Shown: one piece after another, positions 16,699 through 24,120 of the stretch
Layout: every line of letters begins with the position of its first letter
Position numbering within the stretch: the stretch's first letter is position 1
NCBI RefSeq assembly: GCF_000720135.1
Contig: NZ_JOIU01000012.1
Span: 62,001-126,000 of the forward strand
DNA length: 64,000 bases
Direction of reading: 5' to 3'
Source: Streptomyces sp. NRRL S-1022
Lineage (GTDB): Bacteria; Actinomycetota; Actinomycetes; Streptomycetales; Streptomycetaceae
The notes under the pieces: model-generated
Told to the model about the DNA's origin: nothing
Seen by the model: the letters and a program-made list of their open reading frames with translations, nothing else
Databases searched by the model: none
Program-made: the position numbers and the translations under genes

Positions 16699-17116
16699 AG
16701 GTCTCGGTCCAGGGCGCGGGGCGCATGGTCGTCGCGTCCAGCCGGACCAGCACCCGGGTGCCGTGGGCGTAGGTGCGGGTCCCGTCGGCCGAGCAGAAGC
16801 GGAAGCCGTAGGTGAGCCCGGTGGTGCCGAGCCGTTCCAGCCAGAGGTGGACGGCGTAGCCGCCCGGGCTGGTGACCGGGGCCTCGTAGGTGATGCGCAG
16901 TTCCTTGACGGCGTTGCAGGCGTCGCCGGCCGCCGCCCAGTCGCCGTCGAAGCGGACGCCGTGCTCGTGCCACAGCTCGGTCCAGGCGCGCTCGACCATC
17001 AGGGGGTAGCGGGCGTTGTGCAGCAGCCCGAGCGCGTCGAGGTCGTCGAAGTGGACGGTGACGGGGATCAGCCGGCCGTGGGAGACGGCGGGGGCGGTCG
17101 GGGCTTCGGCGGTCAC
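16658..17116 (-). CDS. acyl-CoA thioesterase, hotdog fold (4HBT family)
   Basis: A 152-residue single-hotdog protein. VHFDDLDALGLLHNARYPLMVE (shown in part) contains the 4HBT signature D-x-D-x-x-x-x-x-x-H/N with the catalytic Asp in FDDLDALG, followed by ITYEAPV and YGFRFCSADGTRTYAHGTRVLV. It should hydrolyse acyl-CoA thioesters in the cytosol; the acyl group is unknown. GTG 17116 is chosen because GGAG lies 9 nt upstream; an earlier start at 17155 would add 13 unlikely residues. A TetR-type inverted repeat overlaps its likely -10 box. Confidence 0.85.
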   Translation of the reverse strand: MTAEAPTAPAVSHGRLIPVTVHFDDLDALGLLHNARYPLMVERAWTELWHEHGVRFDGDWAAAGDACNAVKELRITYEAPVTSPGGYAVHLWLERLGTTGLTYGFRFCSADGTRTYAHGTRVLVRLDATTMRPAPWTETFRAAGRELLRPAD

Positions 17117-17166
17117 GGGACGGGCTCCTGAGCAGCGCTGGCGGGGTGGTGACACCCCCGTACAGG

Positions 17167-17188
17167 ATCATACTAAGCGACCGCTCAG
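17167..17188 (-). promoter_or_regulatory. -10 box and TetR-like operator of thioesterase gene
   Basis: CTAAGCGACCGCTCAG (17173-17188) is an inverted repeat CTnAGCG-N2-CGCTnAG, the style bound by TetR/FadR-type repressors of acyl-CoA genes in actinobacteria. On the minus strand it runs directly into TATGAT (17172-17167), a near-perfect -10 element 51 bp before the GTG. The rest of the 413-bp spacer up to 17529 holds only the permease control region. Confidence 0.55.
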
Positions 17189-17419
17189 GAGCCCGGCCCG
17201 GCGGTGGGCGGGCGGGGACTCGGCCGGCGATCGTCGGCCGCCGCGGGTACGACGCCGGTCGCCCCGTACCGGTGGAACTCCAGCCCGGGGCGGGGGCAGC
17301 CGGCGGCGCCGGTCGCGGCCGGCGGCAGGCAGCCGACCGCCCCGGACAGGCTCTGCCCGACCGGGCCCGCGTGGTCCCGGAGGTGTACGCCCACGTGGGC
17401 TCGCGGGCGACCGAGCCCT

Positions 17420-17439
17420 ATCAGGTACATGAACCTGAT
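17420..17439. promoter_or_regulatory. inverted repeat upstream of nucleobase permease
   Basis: ATCAGGT (17420-17426) and ACCTGAT (17433-17439) form a perfect 7-bp inverted repeat with a 6-nt spacer, 91 bp before the permease ATG. It is a candidate operator for a purine- or pyrimidine-responsive repressor. The half site CTATCAGG (17418-17425) is identical to the ROK operator half site at 15407. Confidence 0.5.
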
Positions 17440-17529
17440 TCACCCTGTGGACCCTTCGGGCGTGAAGGCGCTCGATACCCCTGACAATGGTTCGGACCTC
17501 TTCACGTACAAAGAAAGCGAAACCCCACC

Positions 17530-18945
17530 ATGGACCTCGGCGTGCGCTGGAAACTGCACGGTGACGGGCGCACGCCCGCACCCGGAGCGGTGGTACGCCC
17601 CGACGAACGGCTCTCCTGGCCCCGCACCGTCGGCCTGGGCGCCCAGCACGTGGTCGCCATGTTCGGCGCGTCCTTCGTGGCCCCGGTTCTCATGGGCCTG
17701 GACCCGAACCTGGCCATCATGATGTCGGGCGTGGCGACCGTGATCTTCCTGCTCGCCACCCGCGGCCGGGTGCCGAGCTACCTCGGCTGCTCCCTGTCGT
17801 TCGTGGGCGTGGCCGCCGTCATCCGCGCCCAGGGCGGCACCAGCGCGACCGTGACCGGCGCCGTCCTCGTCGTCGGCGTCGTGCTGTTCCTGGTGGGCCT
17901 CGCCGTGCAGCGCTTCGGCGCGCGGATCATCCACGCCGCCATGCCGCCGATCGTCACCGGCGCGGTCGTCATGCTGATCGGCTTCAACCTGGCCCCGGTG
18001 ACCGCCTCCACCTACTGGCCGCAGGACCAGTGGACGGCCCTGCTCGTCATGCTCTTCACGGGCCTGGCGGTGGTCTGCCTGCGCGGGTTCTGGTCCCGGG
18101 TCGCGATCTTCCTCGGCCTGGTCTTCGGCTACGGCATCTCCTGGGCGTTCGACCGGATCTTCGGCCGGATCCACTCGACGGGCCCGGGCGGCAAGGTCAC
18201 CGACCACTGGCGCCTCGACCTCTCCGGCGTCTCCAAGGCCGACTGGATCGGCCTGCCGCATTTCCACGGACCGTCCTTCCAGTGGTCGGCGGTCCTGGTC
18301 GCGCTGCCGGTGGTCATCGCCCTGGTCGCCGAGAACGCCGGCCACGTCAAGGCGGTCGGCGAGATGACCGGCGACCCGCTGGACGACAAGCTCGGTACGG
18401 CGATCTCGGCGGACGGCGTCGCCTCCGTGCTGTCGACGGCCGTCGGCGGACCGCCGAACACCACCTACTCGGAGAACATCGGCGTGATGGCCGCGACCCG
18501 CGTCTACTCCACCGCCGCCTACTGGGCCGCCGCCGGTTTCGCGCTGCTCTTCGGTGTCTGCCCGAAGTTCGGCGCGGTCGTCGCCGCGATCCCGGGCGGT
18601 GTCCTCGGCGGCATCACCGTGATCCTCTACGGCATGATCGGCCTGCTCGGCGCGCAGATCTGGCTGCACGCCGGGGTGGACCTGCGCAACCCGCTGAACC
18701 TGGTGCCGGCCGCCGCGGGCATCATCATCGGCGTCGGCAACGTCACCATGAAGTTCACCGACACCTTCTCGCTCAGCGGCATCGCCCTGGGCACCCTGGT
18801 CGTCATCACCGGCTACCACGCGCTGCGCGCCTTCGCCCCGGCCCATCTCAAGCAGCAGCAACCGCTGCTGGACGAGGGCACCTCCGCCTACGACGAGGAG
18901 GCGGGCGCGGAGCCGGGCACACGGGCGCCGCGCGCCGAGCCGTAG
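17530..18945 (+). CDS. nucleobase:cation symporter-2 (uracil/xanthine permease)
   Basis: A 471-residue NCS2 permease with about 14 membrane segments. Helix 1 region VGLGAQHVVAMFGASFVAPVL holds the conserved Gln-His, and VALVAENAGHVKAVGEMTG contains the family signature with the substrate-binding Glu; VGGPPNTTYSENIGVM is the second binding motif. The PNTTYSENIG form and overall length favour a UraA/RutG-like pyrimidine carrier, though xanthine cannot be excluded. GAAAGCGA lies upstream of the ATG; an inverted repeat at 17420-17439 may regulate it. Confidence 0.9.
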   Translation: MDLGVRWKLHGDGRTPAPGAVVRPDERLSWPRTVGLGAQHVVAMFGASFVAPVLMGLDPNLAIMMSGVATVIFLLATRGRVPSYLGCSLSFVGVAAVIRAQGGTSATVTGAVLVVGVVLFLVGLAVQRFGARIIHAAMPPIVTGAVVMLIGFNLAPVTASTYWPQDQWTALLVMLFTGLAVVCLRGFWSRVAIFLGLVFGYGISWAFDRIFGRIHSTGPGGKVTDHWRLDLSGVSKADWIGLPHFHGPSFQWSAVLVALPVVIALVAENAGHVKAVGEMTGDPLDDKLGTAISADGVASVLSTAVGGPPNTTYSENIGVMAATRVYSTAAYWAAAGFALLFGVCPKFGAVVAAIPGGVLGGITVILYGMIGLLGAQIWLHAGVDLRNPLNLVPAAAGIIIGVGNVTMKFTDTFSLSGIALGTLVVITGYHALRAFAPAHLKQQQPLLDEGTSAYDEEAGAEPGTRAPRAEP

Positions 18946-18974
18946 GCCCGGGGGTCCCCCGTTCCGGCGAAGCA

Positions 18975-19005
18975 CCGGGCCGGTCGGCACGCCGGCCGGC
19001 CCCGG
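18975..19005 (+). terminator. GC hairpin after nucleobase permease
   Basis: CCGGGCCGG (18975-18983) pairs with CCGGCCCCGG (18996-19005) with one bulge, 30 bp after the permease stop and just before the DUF5995 gene. Confidence 0.45.
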
Positions 19006-19022
19006 GCTGGGACCCTTCCCCC

Positions 19023-19709
19023 ATGGTCCGGTCGGAACAGCTCACCACCCCCGTAGACGCCGTCGTCGCGCGGATGCGCGCACTCGACGCGGCCCTGCCC
19101 GCACGGGACGGTGTCGCCGTGTTCAACCGCGTCTACCTCGCCGTCACCGAGGAGATCGACCGCCGCCTGGACGCCGGGCGGTTCCCGGACCCGCGCGCGG
19201 CGGCCGCGCTGGACGTGCGGTTCGCCGAGCGGTACCTGGCCGCGGTCGACGCGGCGGCCGCGGACCGCCGTCCGCCCGCCTGCTGGCGGCCGCTGTTCCA
19301 GCTCCGCCGCCATCCGGGGGTACGTCCGCTGCAGTTCGCACTGGCCGGCATCAACGCCCACATCGGGCACGACCTGGCGCTGGCCGTGGTCGACGCCTGC
19401 CGCACGCTCGGCTGCGAACCGGCCGAGCTGGAGGACGAGTTCGACCGCGTGGGCGATCTCCTCGTCTCGCTGGAGGAACGCATCCGGGAGGAGCTGATGC
19501 CGGGCCCCGACCTGCTCCAGATCGCCGACCCGCTCACCCATCTGCTGGGCTCGTGGAGCCTGGAGCGGGCGCGGGACGCGACGTGGGCCGCGGCCCGGGC
19601 GCTGTGGGCACTGCGGCACTGCGCCGACGTGGCCGAGGAGTTCACCGAAGGGCTGGACGCGGCGGTCGGGTTCGCCGGCCGGATGCTGCTGACGCCGCTG
19701 GCCGACTGA
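19023..19709 (+). CDS. DUF5995 family protein
   Basis: A 228-residue all-alpha cytosolic protein. The segment QFALAGINAHIGHDLALAVV is the family's most conserved block, with two His that could bind a metal or cofactor; DPLTHLLGSWSLERARD follows. Function is unknown. The ATG 19023 gives the usual N-terminus (VDAVVARMRALDAALP). It sits 77 bp behind the permease and may be read through from it. A bidirectional terminator separates it from davB. Confidence 0.8.
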   Translation: MVRSEQLTTPVDAVVARMRALDAALPARDGVAVFNRVYLAVTEEIDRRLDAGRFPDPRAAAALDVRFAERYLAAVDAAAADRRPPACWRPLFQLRRHPGVRPLQFALAGINAHIGHDLALAVVDACRTLGCEPAELEDEFDRVGDLLVSLEERIREELMPGPDLLQIADPLTHLLGSWSLERARDATWAAARALWALRHCADVAEEFTEGLDAAVGFAGRMLLTPLAD

Positions 19710-19728
19710 GCGCCCGGGGCATGGAAGA

Positions 19729-19767
19729 GGCGCGGGCGGCCGGATTCCGTGGCCGGCCGCCCGCGCC
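19729..19767. terminator. bidirectional terminator between convergent genes
   Basis: A perfect 15-bp stem (GGCGCGGGCGGCCGG at 19729-19743, CCGGCCGCCCGCGCC at 19753-19767) with a 9-nt loop lies between the DUF5995 gene and the convergent davB-like gene. Confidence 0.75.
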
Positions 19768-19784
19768 TTGGTCGATGTCCCGGG

Positions 19785-21482
19785 TCAGTCCTCGGGAAGC
19801 TCCACCGGCGCGATCTCGTCGTAGACGTCACCCGGACCCGGGTTCGACGCGTCGGTCGTGCCGCCGAAGTGGTGCATCACGCCCCACACCGCGTTCAGCG
19901 CGGTCTGGACGGCACCCTCGGCCCAGCCGGCCGTCCAGGAGATGTCGTCACCGGCGAGGAAGATGCCCCGCTTGTCCTCGGGCAGCCGGTCCTGCATGAA
20001 GTGCGTGAACAGGCGCCGCTGGTAGCGGTAGTGGCCGGGCAGGTTGGCCTTGAACGCGCCCATGAAGTAGGGCTCGTTCTCCCAGGAGACCGTCACCGGG
20101 TTGCCGATGATGTGCTTCCTGATGTCGACCTTCGGGTAGATCTCGCCGAGGGACTTCAGCATGACCTCCATCCGCTCGTTCGCGGACAGCGGCAGCCACT
20201 TCAGGCTGTCGTCGCACCAGGTGTAGGACAGGCAGATCACGGCGGGCTTGTCCGGGCCGTCGTCCAGCAGGTAGGTGCCGCGGGTCATGCGGTCGGTGAG
20301 CGTCATCGACATGACGTCCCGGCCGGTTTCCTCGTCCTTGTCCAGCCAGAACGGCCGGTCCACGGGCACGAAGAGCTTGCTGGACTCCATGTAGTGGGTG
20401 CGCTCGATGGCGGTCCAGTGGTCGATCGGGAACAGCGAATCGTCGCAGGCGATCTTGGACAGCAGCATCCAGGACTGGGCGGTGAAGATCGCCGCCTGGT
20501 AGGTGCGGATGTCGCCGTCGGCGTCGGTCACGGTGATCCGGTTGCCGGCGGTGCGGTGCAGCCGGGTCACGGCCGGCAGCGGCTTGCCGCCCTCGTGCAG
20601 CGTGGCGAGCGAGGTGCCGTACGGCCAGTGGACGATCTTCTCCGGCTCGCGCTCCCACAGGCGCAGCGGCAGCTGCTGCGAGCCGCCGACGATGCCGCGG
20701 TGGTGGTCGTCGGCCTCGGTGTAGACGACGCGGAGGATCTCCAGGATGGAGTTCGGGAAGTCGGTGTCCCAGCCGCCGGTGCCGAAGCCGACCTGGCCGA
20801 AGATCTCCCGGTGCCGGAAGGACTTGAAGGCCTCCGAGTCGCAGAGGAAACCGTAGAAGGTCTGGTTGTCGAGCTTCTCGACCAGCTGGGCCCAGATCTC
20901 GCGGATGCGCGGCACGTCCCGCTCGCGCATCGCACGGTTCATGTCGGAGAAGTCGGCGCCCTCTTCGAGGCACTTGCCCCAGGCCGCGGCGACGTCCCGG
21001 TACACCTGCGGCAGGTCGTCGATGGTCTCGGCGTAGTGCGACTCGCCCTTGAGGTCCACGACCGTCGAGGGGGTCGCCTCGGCGAGCGGGTTCGGGAAGG
21101 GCCTGGTCTCCAGGCCGACCATGTCGATGTAGTGCTGGAGGGCGGTGGAGGAGGGCGGGAAGCGCATCGCGCCCATCTCGGCGGTCAGCGAGTCGTCGCA
21201 GCCCTCGAAGCCGACCGTGCGGAGCCGGCCGCCGATCTGGTCGGCCTCGTAGACGACGGGCTTGAGGCCCATCTTCATCAGCTCGTAGGCGGCCACGATG
21301 CCGGACAGGCCGCCGCCGATGACCGCGATCTCGGTGCCGTGCTCCGTCGCCGGGATCTGGCCGAGGCCCGCCGGGTGGGCGAGGTAGTCGTCGTAGGCGT
21401 ACGGGAAGTCCGGGCCGAACATGGTGATCGGCGGCTGCTGCTCGTCGGTGTGCTCGACGGCGTTGGGCACCGTGGACGTCAT
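19785..21482 (-). CDS. davB: DavB-like L-lysine 2-monooxygenase (flavin amine oxidase family)
   Basis: A 565-residue FAD enzyme. FAD-binding motif AVIGGGLSGIVAAYEL lies near residue 53, then VVYEADQIGGRLRT, EMGAMRFPPSS, VGFGTGGWDTDFPNSILEI and the C-terminal GIFLAGDDISWTAGWAEGA. From memory the sequence runs almost collinear with Pseudomonas lysine 2-monooxygenase (N-terminal FGPDFPYAYDDYLAHPAGLG included), which oxidatively decarboxylates L-lysine to 5-aminovaleramide. A tryptophan or phenylalanine monooxygenase remains possible. AAGGAG precedes the ATG. It lies 61 bp after the amidase gene that would use its product. Confidence 0.75.
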   Translation of the reverse strand: MTSTVPNAVEHTDEQQPPITMFGPDFPYAYDDYLAHPAGLGQIPATEHGTEIAVIGGGLSGIVAAYELMKMGLKPVVYEADQIGGRLRTVGFEGCDDSLTAEMGAMRFPPSSTALQHYIDMVGLETRPFPNPLAEATPSTVVDLKGESHYAETIDDLPQVYRDVAAAWGKCLEEGADFSDMNRAMRERDVPRIREIWAQLVEKLDNQTFYGFLCDSEAFKSFRHREIFGQVGFGTGGWDTDFPNSILEILRVVYTEADDHHRGIVGGSQQLPLRLWEREPEKIVHWPYGTSLATLHEGGKPLPAVTRLHRTAGNRITVTDADGDIRTYQAAIFTAQSWMLLSKIACDDSLFPIDHWTAIERTHYMESSKLFVPVDRPFWLDKDEETGRDVMSMTLTDRMTRGTYLLDDGPDKPAVICLSYTWCDDSLKWLPLSANERMEVMLKSLGEIYPKVDIRKHIIGNPVTVSWENEPYFMGAFKANLPGHYRYQRRLFTHFMQDRLPEDKRGIFLAGDDISWTAGWAEGAVQTALNAVWGVMHHFGGTTDASNPGPGDVYDEIAPVELPED

Positions 21483-21543
21483 GGGGTACGGACTCCTTGC
21501 ACGAAAGAACTCGGGGGGAAGTTCGGGGGGAGGCTCAGGGGGT

Positions 21544-22332
21544 TCAGACGAGGGACCCGTACAGACCGGGGCGGCGGTCCTTCAGGTACGGGTTGGCCTC
21601 GCGGGAGGCGGCGAGGAAGGCGGGGTCGACGTCGGCGACGATCAGCTCCTCGCCCCGGCCGGCGCGGCTGCGGGCGATCCCGTCGGGACCGGCGAGGGCG
21701 GAGAGCCCGAAGAACTCGAACTCGCCCTCCGGGCCGACCCGGTTGACGTACGCGACGTACATCTGGTTCTCCCAGGCCCGCACCGGCACCATGGCCTCGG
21801 CGACGAACTGGAACGGGTGCATGTTCGCCGTCGGCACGACGAGCAGGTCGGTGCCGGCCAGGGCGTGGGCGCGGGCGTTCTCCGGGAACTCGACGTCGTA
21901 GCAGATCATGAGGCCGACGGTCAGGCCGCCCAGCCGGGCCTGGACCAGCGACTGCTCGCCCGGGGTGAAGTGGTCGCGCTCGGCACAGCCGAAGAGGTGG
22001 GTCTTGCGGTAGTTCGCGAGCCGGGTGCCGTCGGCGGAGACCAGCTGGGCGGAGTTGTAGACGGTCTCGCCGTCCCGCTCCGGGTAGCCGTAGACGAGGG
22101 CCAGCCCGTGCCGGGAGGCGATCTCGGCGATCGCGTCTGCGGAGCGGCCGTCGGCGGGCTCGGCGAGGCGGGCGATGTCGTCGCCGATCGCGTACCCGGT
22201 GAGGAACATCTCCGGCGCGGCCAGCAGCCCCGCGCCCGCGGCGGCGGCCCGGCCCGCGGCCTCGTCGAGCACCTTGAGGTTCTCGACGACGGAACCGGGG
22301 CGGCCGGAGCTCTGGAGCAGGGCGGTGCGCAT
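21544..22332 (-). CDS. davA: DavA-like 5-aminovaleramidase (nitrilase superfamily)
   Basis: A 262-residue carbon-nitrogen hydrolase. The catalytic triad is visible: Glu in LLAAPEMFLTGY (near 42), Lys in NYRKTHLFG (near 110) and Cys in LMICYDVEFPEN (near 144). YGYPERDG, VVPTANMHPF and VPVRAWENQMY resemble DavA of Pseudomonas, which hydrolyses 5-aminovaleramide to 5-aminovalerate and ammonia. Being cotranscribed with a DavB-like oxidase argues for that substrate rather than a generic nitrilase role. First gene of the pair; its upstream region carries three phased TTGCG motifs. Confidence 0.75.
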   Translation of the reverse strand: MRTALLQSSGRPGSVVENLKVLDEAAGRAAAAGAGLLAAPEMFLTGYAIGDDIARLAEPADGRSADAIAEIASRHGLALVYGYPERDGETVYNSAQLVSADGTRLANYRKTHLFGCAERDHFTPGEQSLVQARLGGLTVGLMICYDVEFPENARAHALAGTDLLVVPTANMHPFQFVAEAMVPVRAWENQMYVAYVNRVGPEGEFEFFGLSALAGPDGIARSRAGRGEELIVADVDPAFLAASREANPYLKDRRPGLYGSLV

Positions 22333-22411
22333 GGGGCATCCTCACCGAACGGGAAGTCTGGGGGGTCAGAAAGACGGTACGGTCGGCGCGCTCGGCCGGA
22401 CAAGCAGGAGC

Positions 22412-22471
22412 CGTTGCGCGCCCGTGCGAGGTTCGTTGCGTGCAGCGGGGGTCGAACGGCGATTCGTTGCG
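22412..22471 (-). promoter_or_regulatory. three phased CGTTGCG motifs upstream of davA
   Basis: CGTTGCG occurs at 22412-22418, 22434-22440 and 22465-22471, with start-to-start spacings of 22 and 31 bp, near two and three helical turns. Two copies share the longer TTCGTTGCGT. They lie 80-140 bp before the davA start codon. The same motif recurs upstream of the APC permease-lrp operon, so they are likely Lrp/AsnC binding sites. Confidence 0.55.
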
Positions 22472-22708
22472 TCCCCACGCCCACCGGTCGGGGCCGCCCC
22501 GTGGCTGACGCGGCTGACCTGCCACTTTGGGGGGCCGGTCCCCACCCGCCGACCGGGGGCGGCAGCACGCCGAGGGGGGACGCGGCCCCCGGCCGGGGAC
22601 AGGCCGGCATCCCACGACCGGCTCGGCCGGGCGCGCCACGGGGCGACGGAACGCGGCCGACCGACCGTGATCCAGGGCGACGGGTCAGGGGGGCGAGAGG
22701 GCGCGGCC

Positions 22709-23335
22709 GGGGCAGGGTCCAGGGCGGCAGCGGAACAGGGCCGGCAGGGCAGCCGGCGCGCGTCCAAGGCGGCGGTGGATGAGGGACCGCAGGAGCGGCC
22801 GGCACGCGGTCCCGGCCGACGCCAGAACAGGACCGGCAGGGCGGCCGGGGCGTGCCCCAGGCGGCGGAGGGTCAGATCCGCAAGCGCGGCCGGCACGCGG
22901 TCCCCGCCGGCGGCAGAACAAGACCGGCAGAGCAGCCGGCGCATGCCCCAGAGCGGCGGTGGATCAAGGTCCACAAGCGCGGCCGCCACGCGATCCCCGC
23001 CGACGCCAGAACAAGACCGGCAGAGCAGCCGGGGCGTGCCCCAGGCGGCGGAGGGTCAGGATCCACAAGCGCGGCCGGCACACGGTCCCCGCCGGCGGCA
23101 GAACAGGACCGGCAGAGCAGCCGGCGCATGCCCCAGAGCGGCGGTGGATCAAGGTCCACAAGCGCGGCCGGCGCGCGGTCCCCGCCGACGCCAGAACAAG
23201 ACCGGCAGAGCGGCCGGCGCGTGCCCCAGGCGGCGGAGGGTCAGGACCCACAAGCGCGGCCGGCACGCGATCCCCGCCGACGCCAGAACAAGACCGGCAG
23301 GGCGGCCGGGGCGTGGTCCAAGGCGGCGGCCGGTT
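22709..23335. repeat. array of about 92-bp imperfect tandem repeats
   Basis: Six to seven head-to-tail copies occur, with clear units at 22801-22891, 22892-22984, 22985-23076, 23077-23169 and 23170-23261 (91, 93, 92, 93 and 92 bp) and degenerate copies at each end. The core is GCCAGAACAAGACCGGCAGA and each unit has a small hairpin CCGGC-N6-GCCGG. Odd and even units differ consistently (GGCGGCGGAGGGTCAG against AGCGGCGGTGGATCAAGG), giving a higher-order period of about 185 bp. Unit lengths that are not multiples of three argue against coding. It fills most of the 1.3-kb gap 22333-23639, which otherwise holds only the davA control region. Confidence 0.85.
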
Positions 23336-23639
23336 CGCCGGTGTGCGCGGTGACCTGGGACATCGGGTCCCGGGTGGGCCGGCCGCCGCACCGACCCGTG
23401 GTGGTACCCGCCCGAGGGAGGGCCGTCCCGTAGCCGAGCCGGCCGGTCTCGGTGCCGGCCCCGCTCGGCGGGGACCGCGTCACAAGGCGGGGCGTTTGAC
23501 CGGCGGTGAGGCCGCGGCCCCGGCGCCGCCGGTCCGGCTGCGGACGGCGACGGTGCGGGCTGAGTCGCCGGCGTGAGCGTGCCTGCTGGAGCCGGCGGTC
23601 GCTGCGCGTCCGGGCGGCGCCCCGGCCCCGCCCGCGGGC

Positions 23640-24092
23640 CTAGCCCGGGGCGCCCGACGAGAAGCGGCGCAGCAGCGGGGACAGGACCAGGACCGACTTG
23701 GTCCGCTCCACGAACGGCTCGCCGGCGATCCGCTCCAGCACCCGCTCGAAGTGGCGCATGTCGGAGGCGAAGACCTGGGCGATCGCGTCCGCGTCGCCTG
23801 TGACGGTCGACGCGGCCACGACCTCCTGGTAGCGCTCCAGCCCCCGCTGGATGGTCTCCGGCGAGGTGTTGCGCCGGCAGTAGATCTCGATGTACCCCTC
23901 GGTCTCCCAGCCGAGCGCCGCCGGGTCCACCCGGACGGTGAACCCGGTGATGGCTCCGGTGGCCCGCAGCCGGTCCACGCGCCGCTTCACCGCGGGCGCG
24001 GACAGGCCGACCATCTGCCCGATGTCCGCATAGGAGCGGCGGGCGTCCTCGGCGAGGGCGTGCACGATGCGTTCGTCGAGATCGTTCAGCAC
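23640..24092 (-). CDS. Lrp/AsnC family transcriptional regulator
   Basis: A 150-residue regulator with an N-terminal winged helix-turn-helix (about 1-55, DERIVHALAEDARRSYADIG and APAVKRRVDRL) and a C-terminal RAM ligand-binding domain (about 65-145, VVAASTVTGDADAIAQV). Such proteins form octamers on DNA and sense amino acids. It lies 28 bp behind the APC permease, so both share a promoter, and close to the davAB genes. I infer that it senses the amino acid transported and degraded by these neighbours and binds the phased TTGCG motifs. Confidence 0.9.
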   Translation of the reverse strand: MLNDLDERIVHALAEDARRSYADIGQMVGLSAPAVKRRVDRLRATGAITGFTVRVDPAALGWETEGYIEIYCRRNTSPETIQRGLERYQEVVAASTVTGDADAIAQVFASDMRHFERVLERIAGEPFVERTKSVLVLSPLLRRFSSGAPG

Positions 24093-24120
24093 AGGGGGTG
24101 GTTCACTTCTTCGGTTCGGG

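Noticed and set aside
17185..17430. 81-codon minus-strand frame in the thioesterase-permease spacer
   Set aside because: No ribosome binding site, Pro/Arg-rich translation without family features, and it overlaps the regulatory region of the permease.
22709..23335. CRISPR array
   Set aside because: Units are contiguous tandem copies without unique spacers and there are no cas genes; the same holds for the 33-bp array at 53751-54150.
22779..23576. Long open frames through the 92-bp repeat array on both strands
   Set aside because: Unit lengths of 91, 92 and 93 bp shift the frame in every unit, so no repeated peptide is preserved; no ribosome binding site fits.
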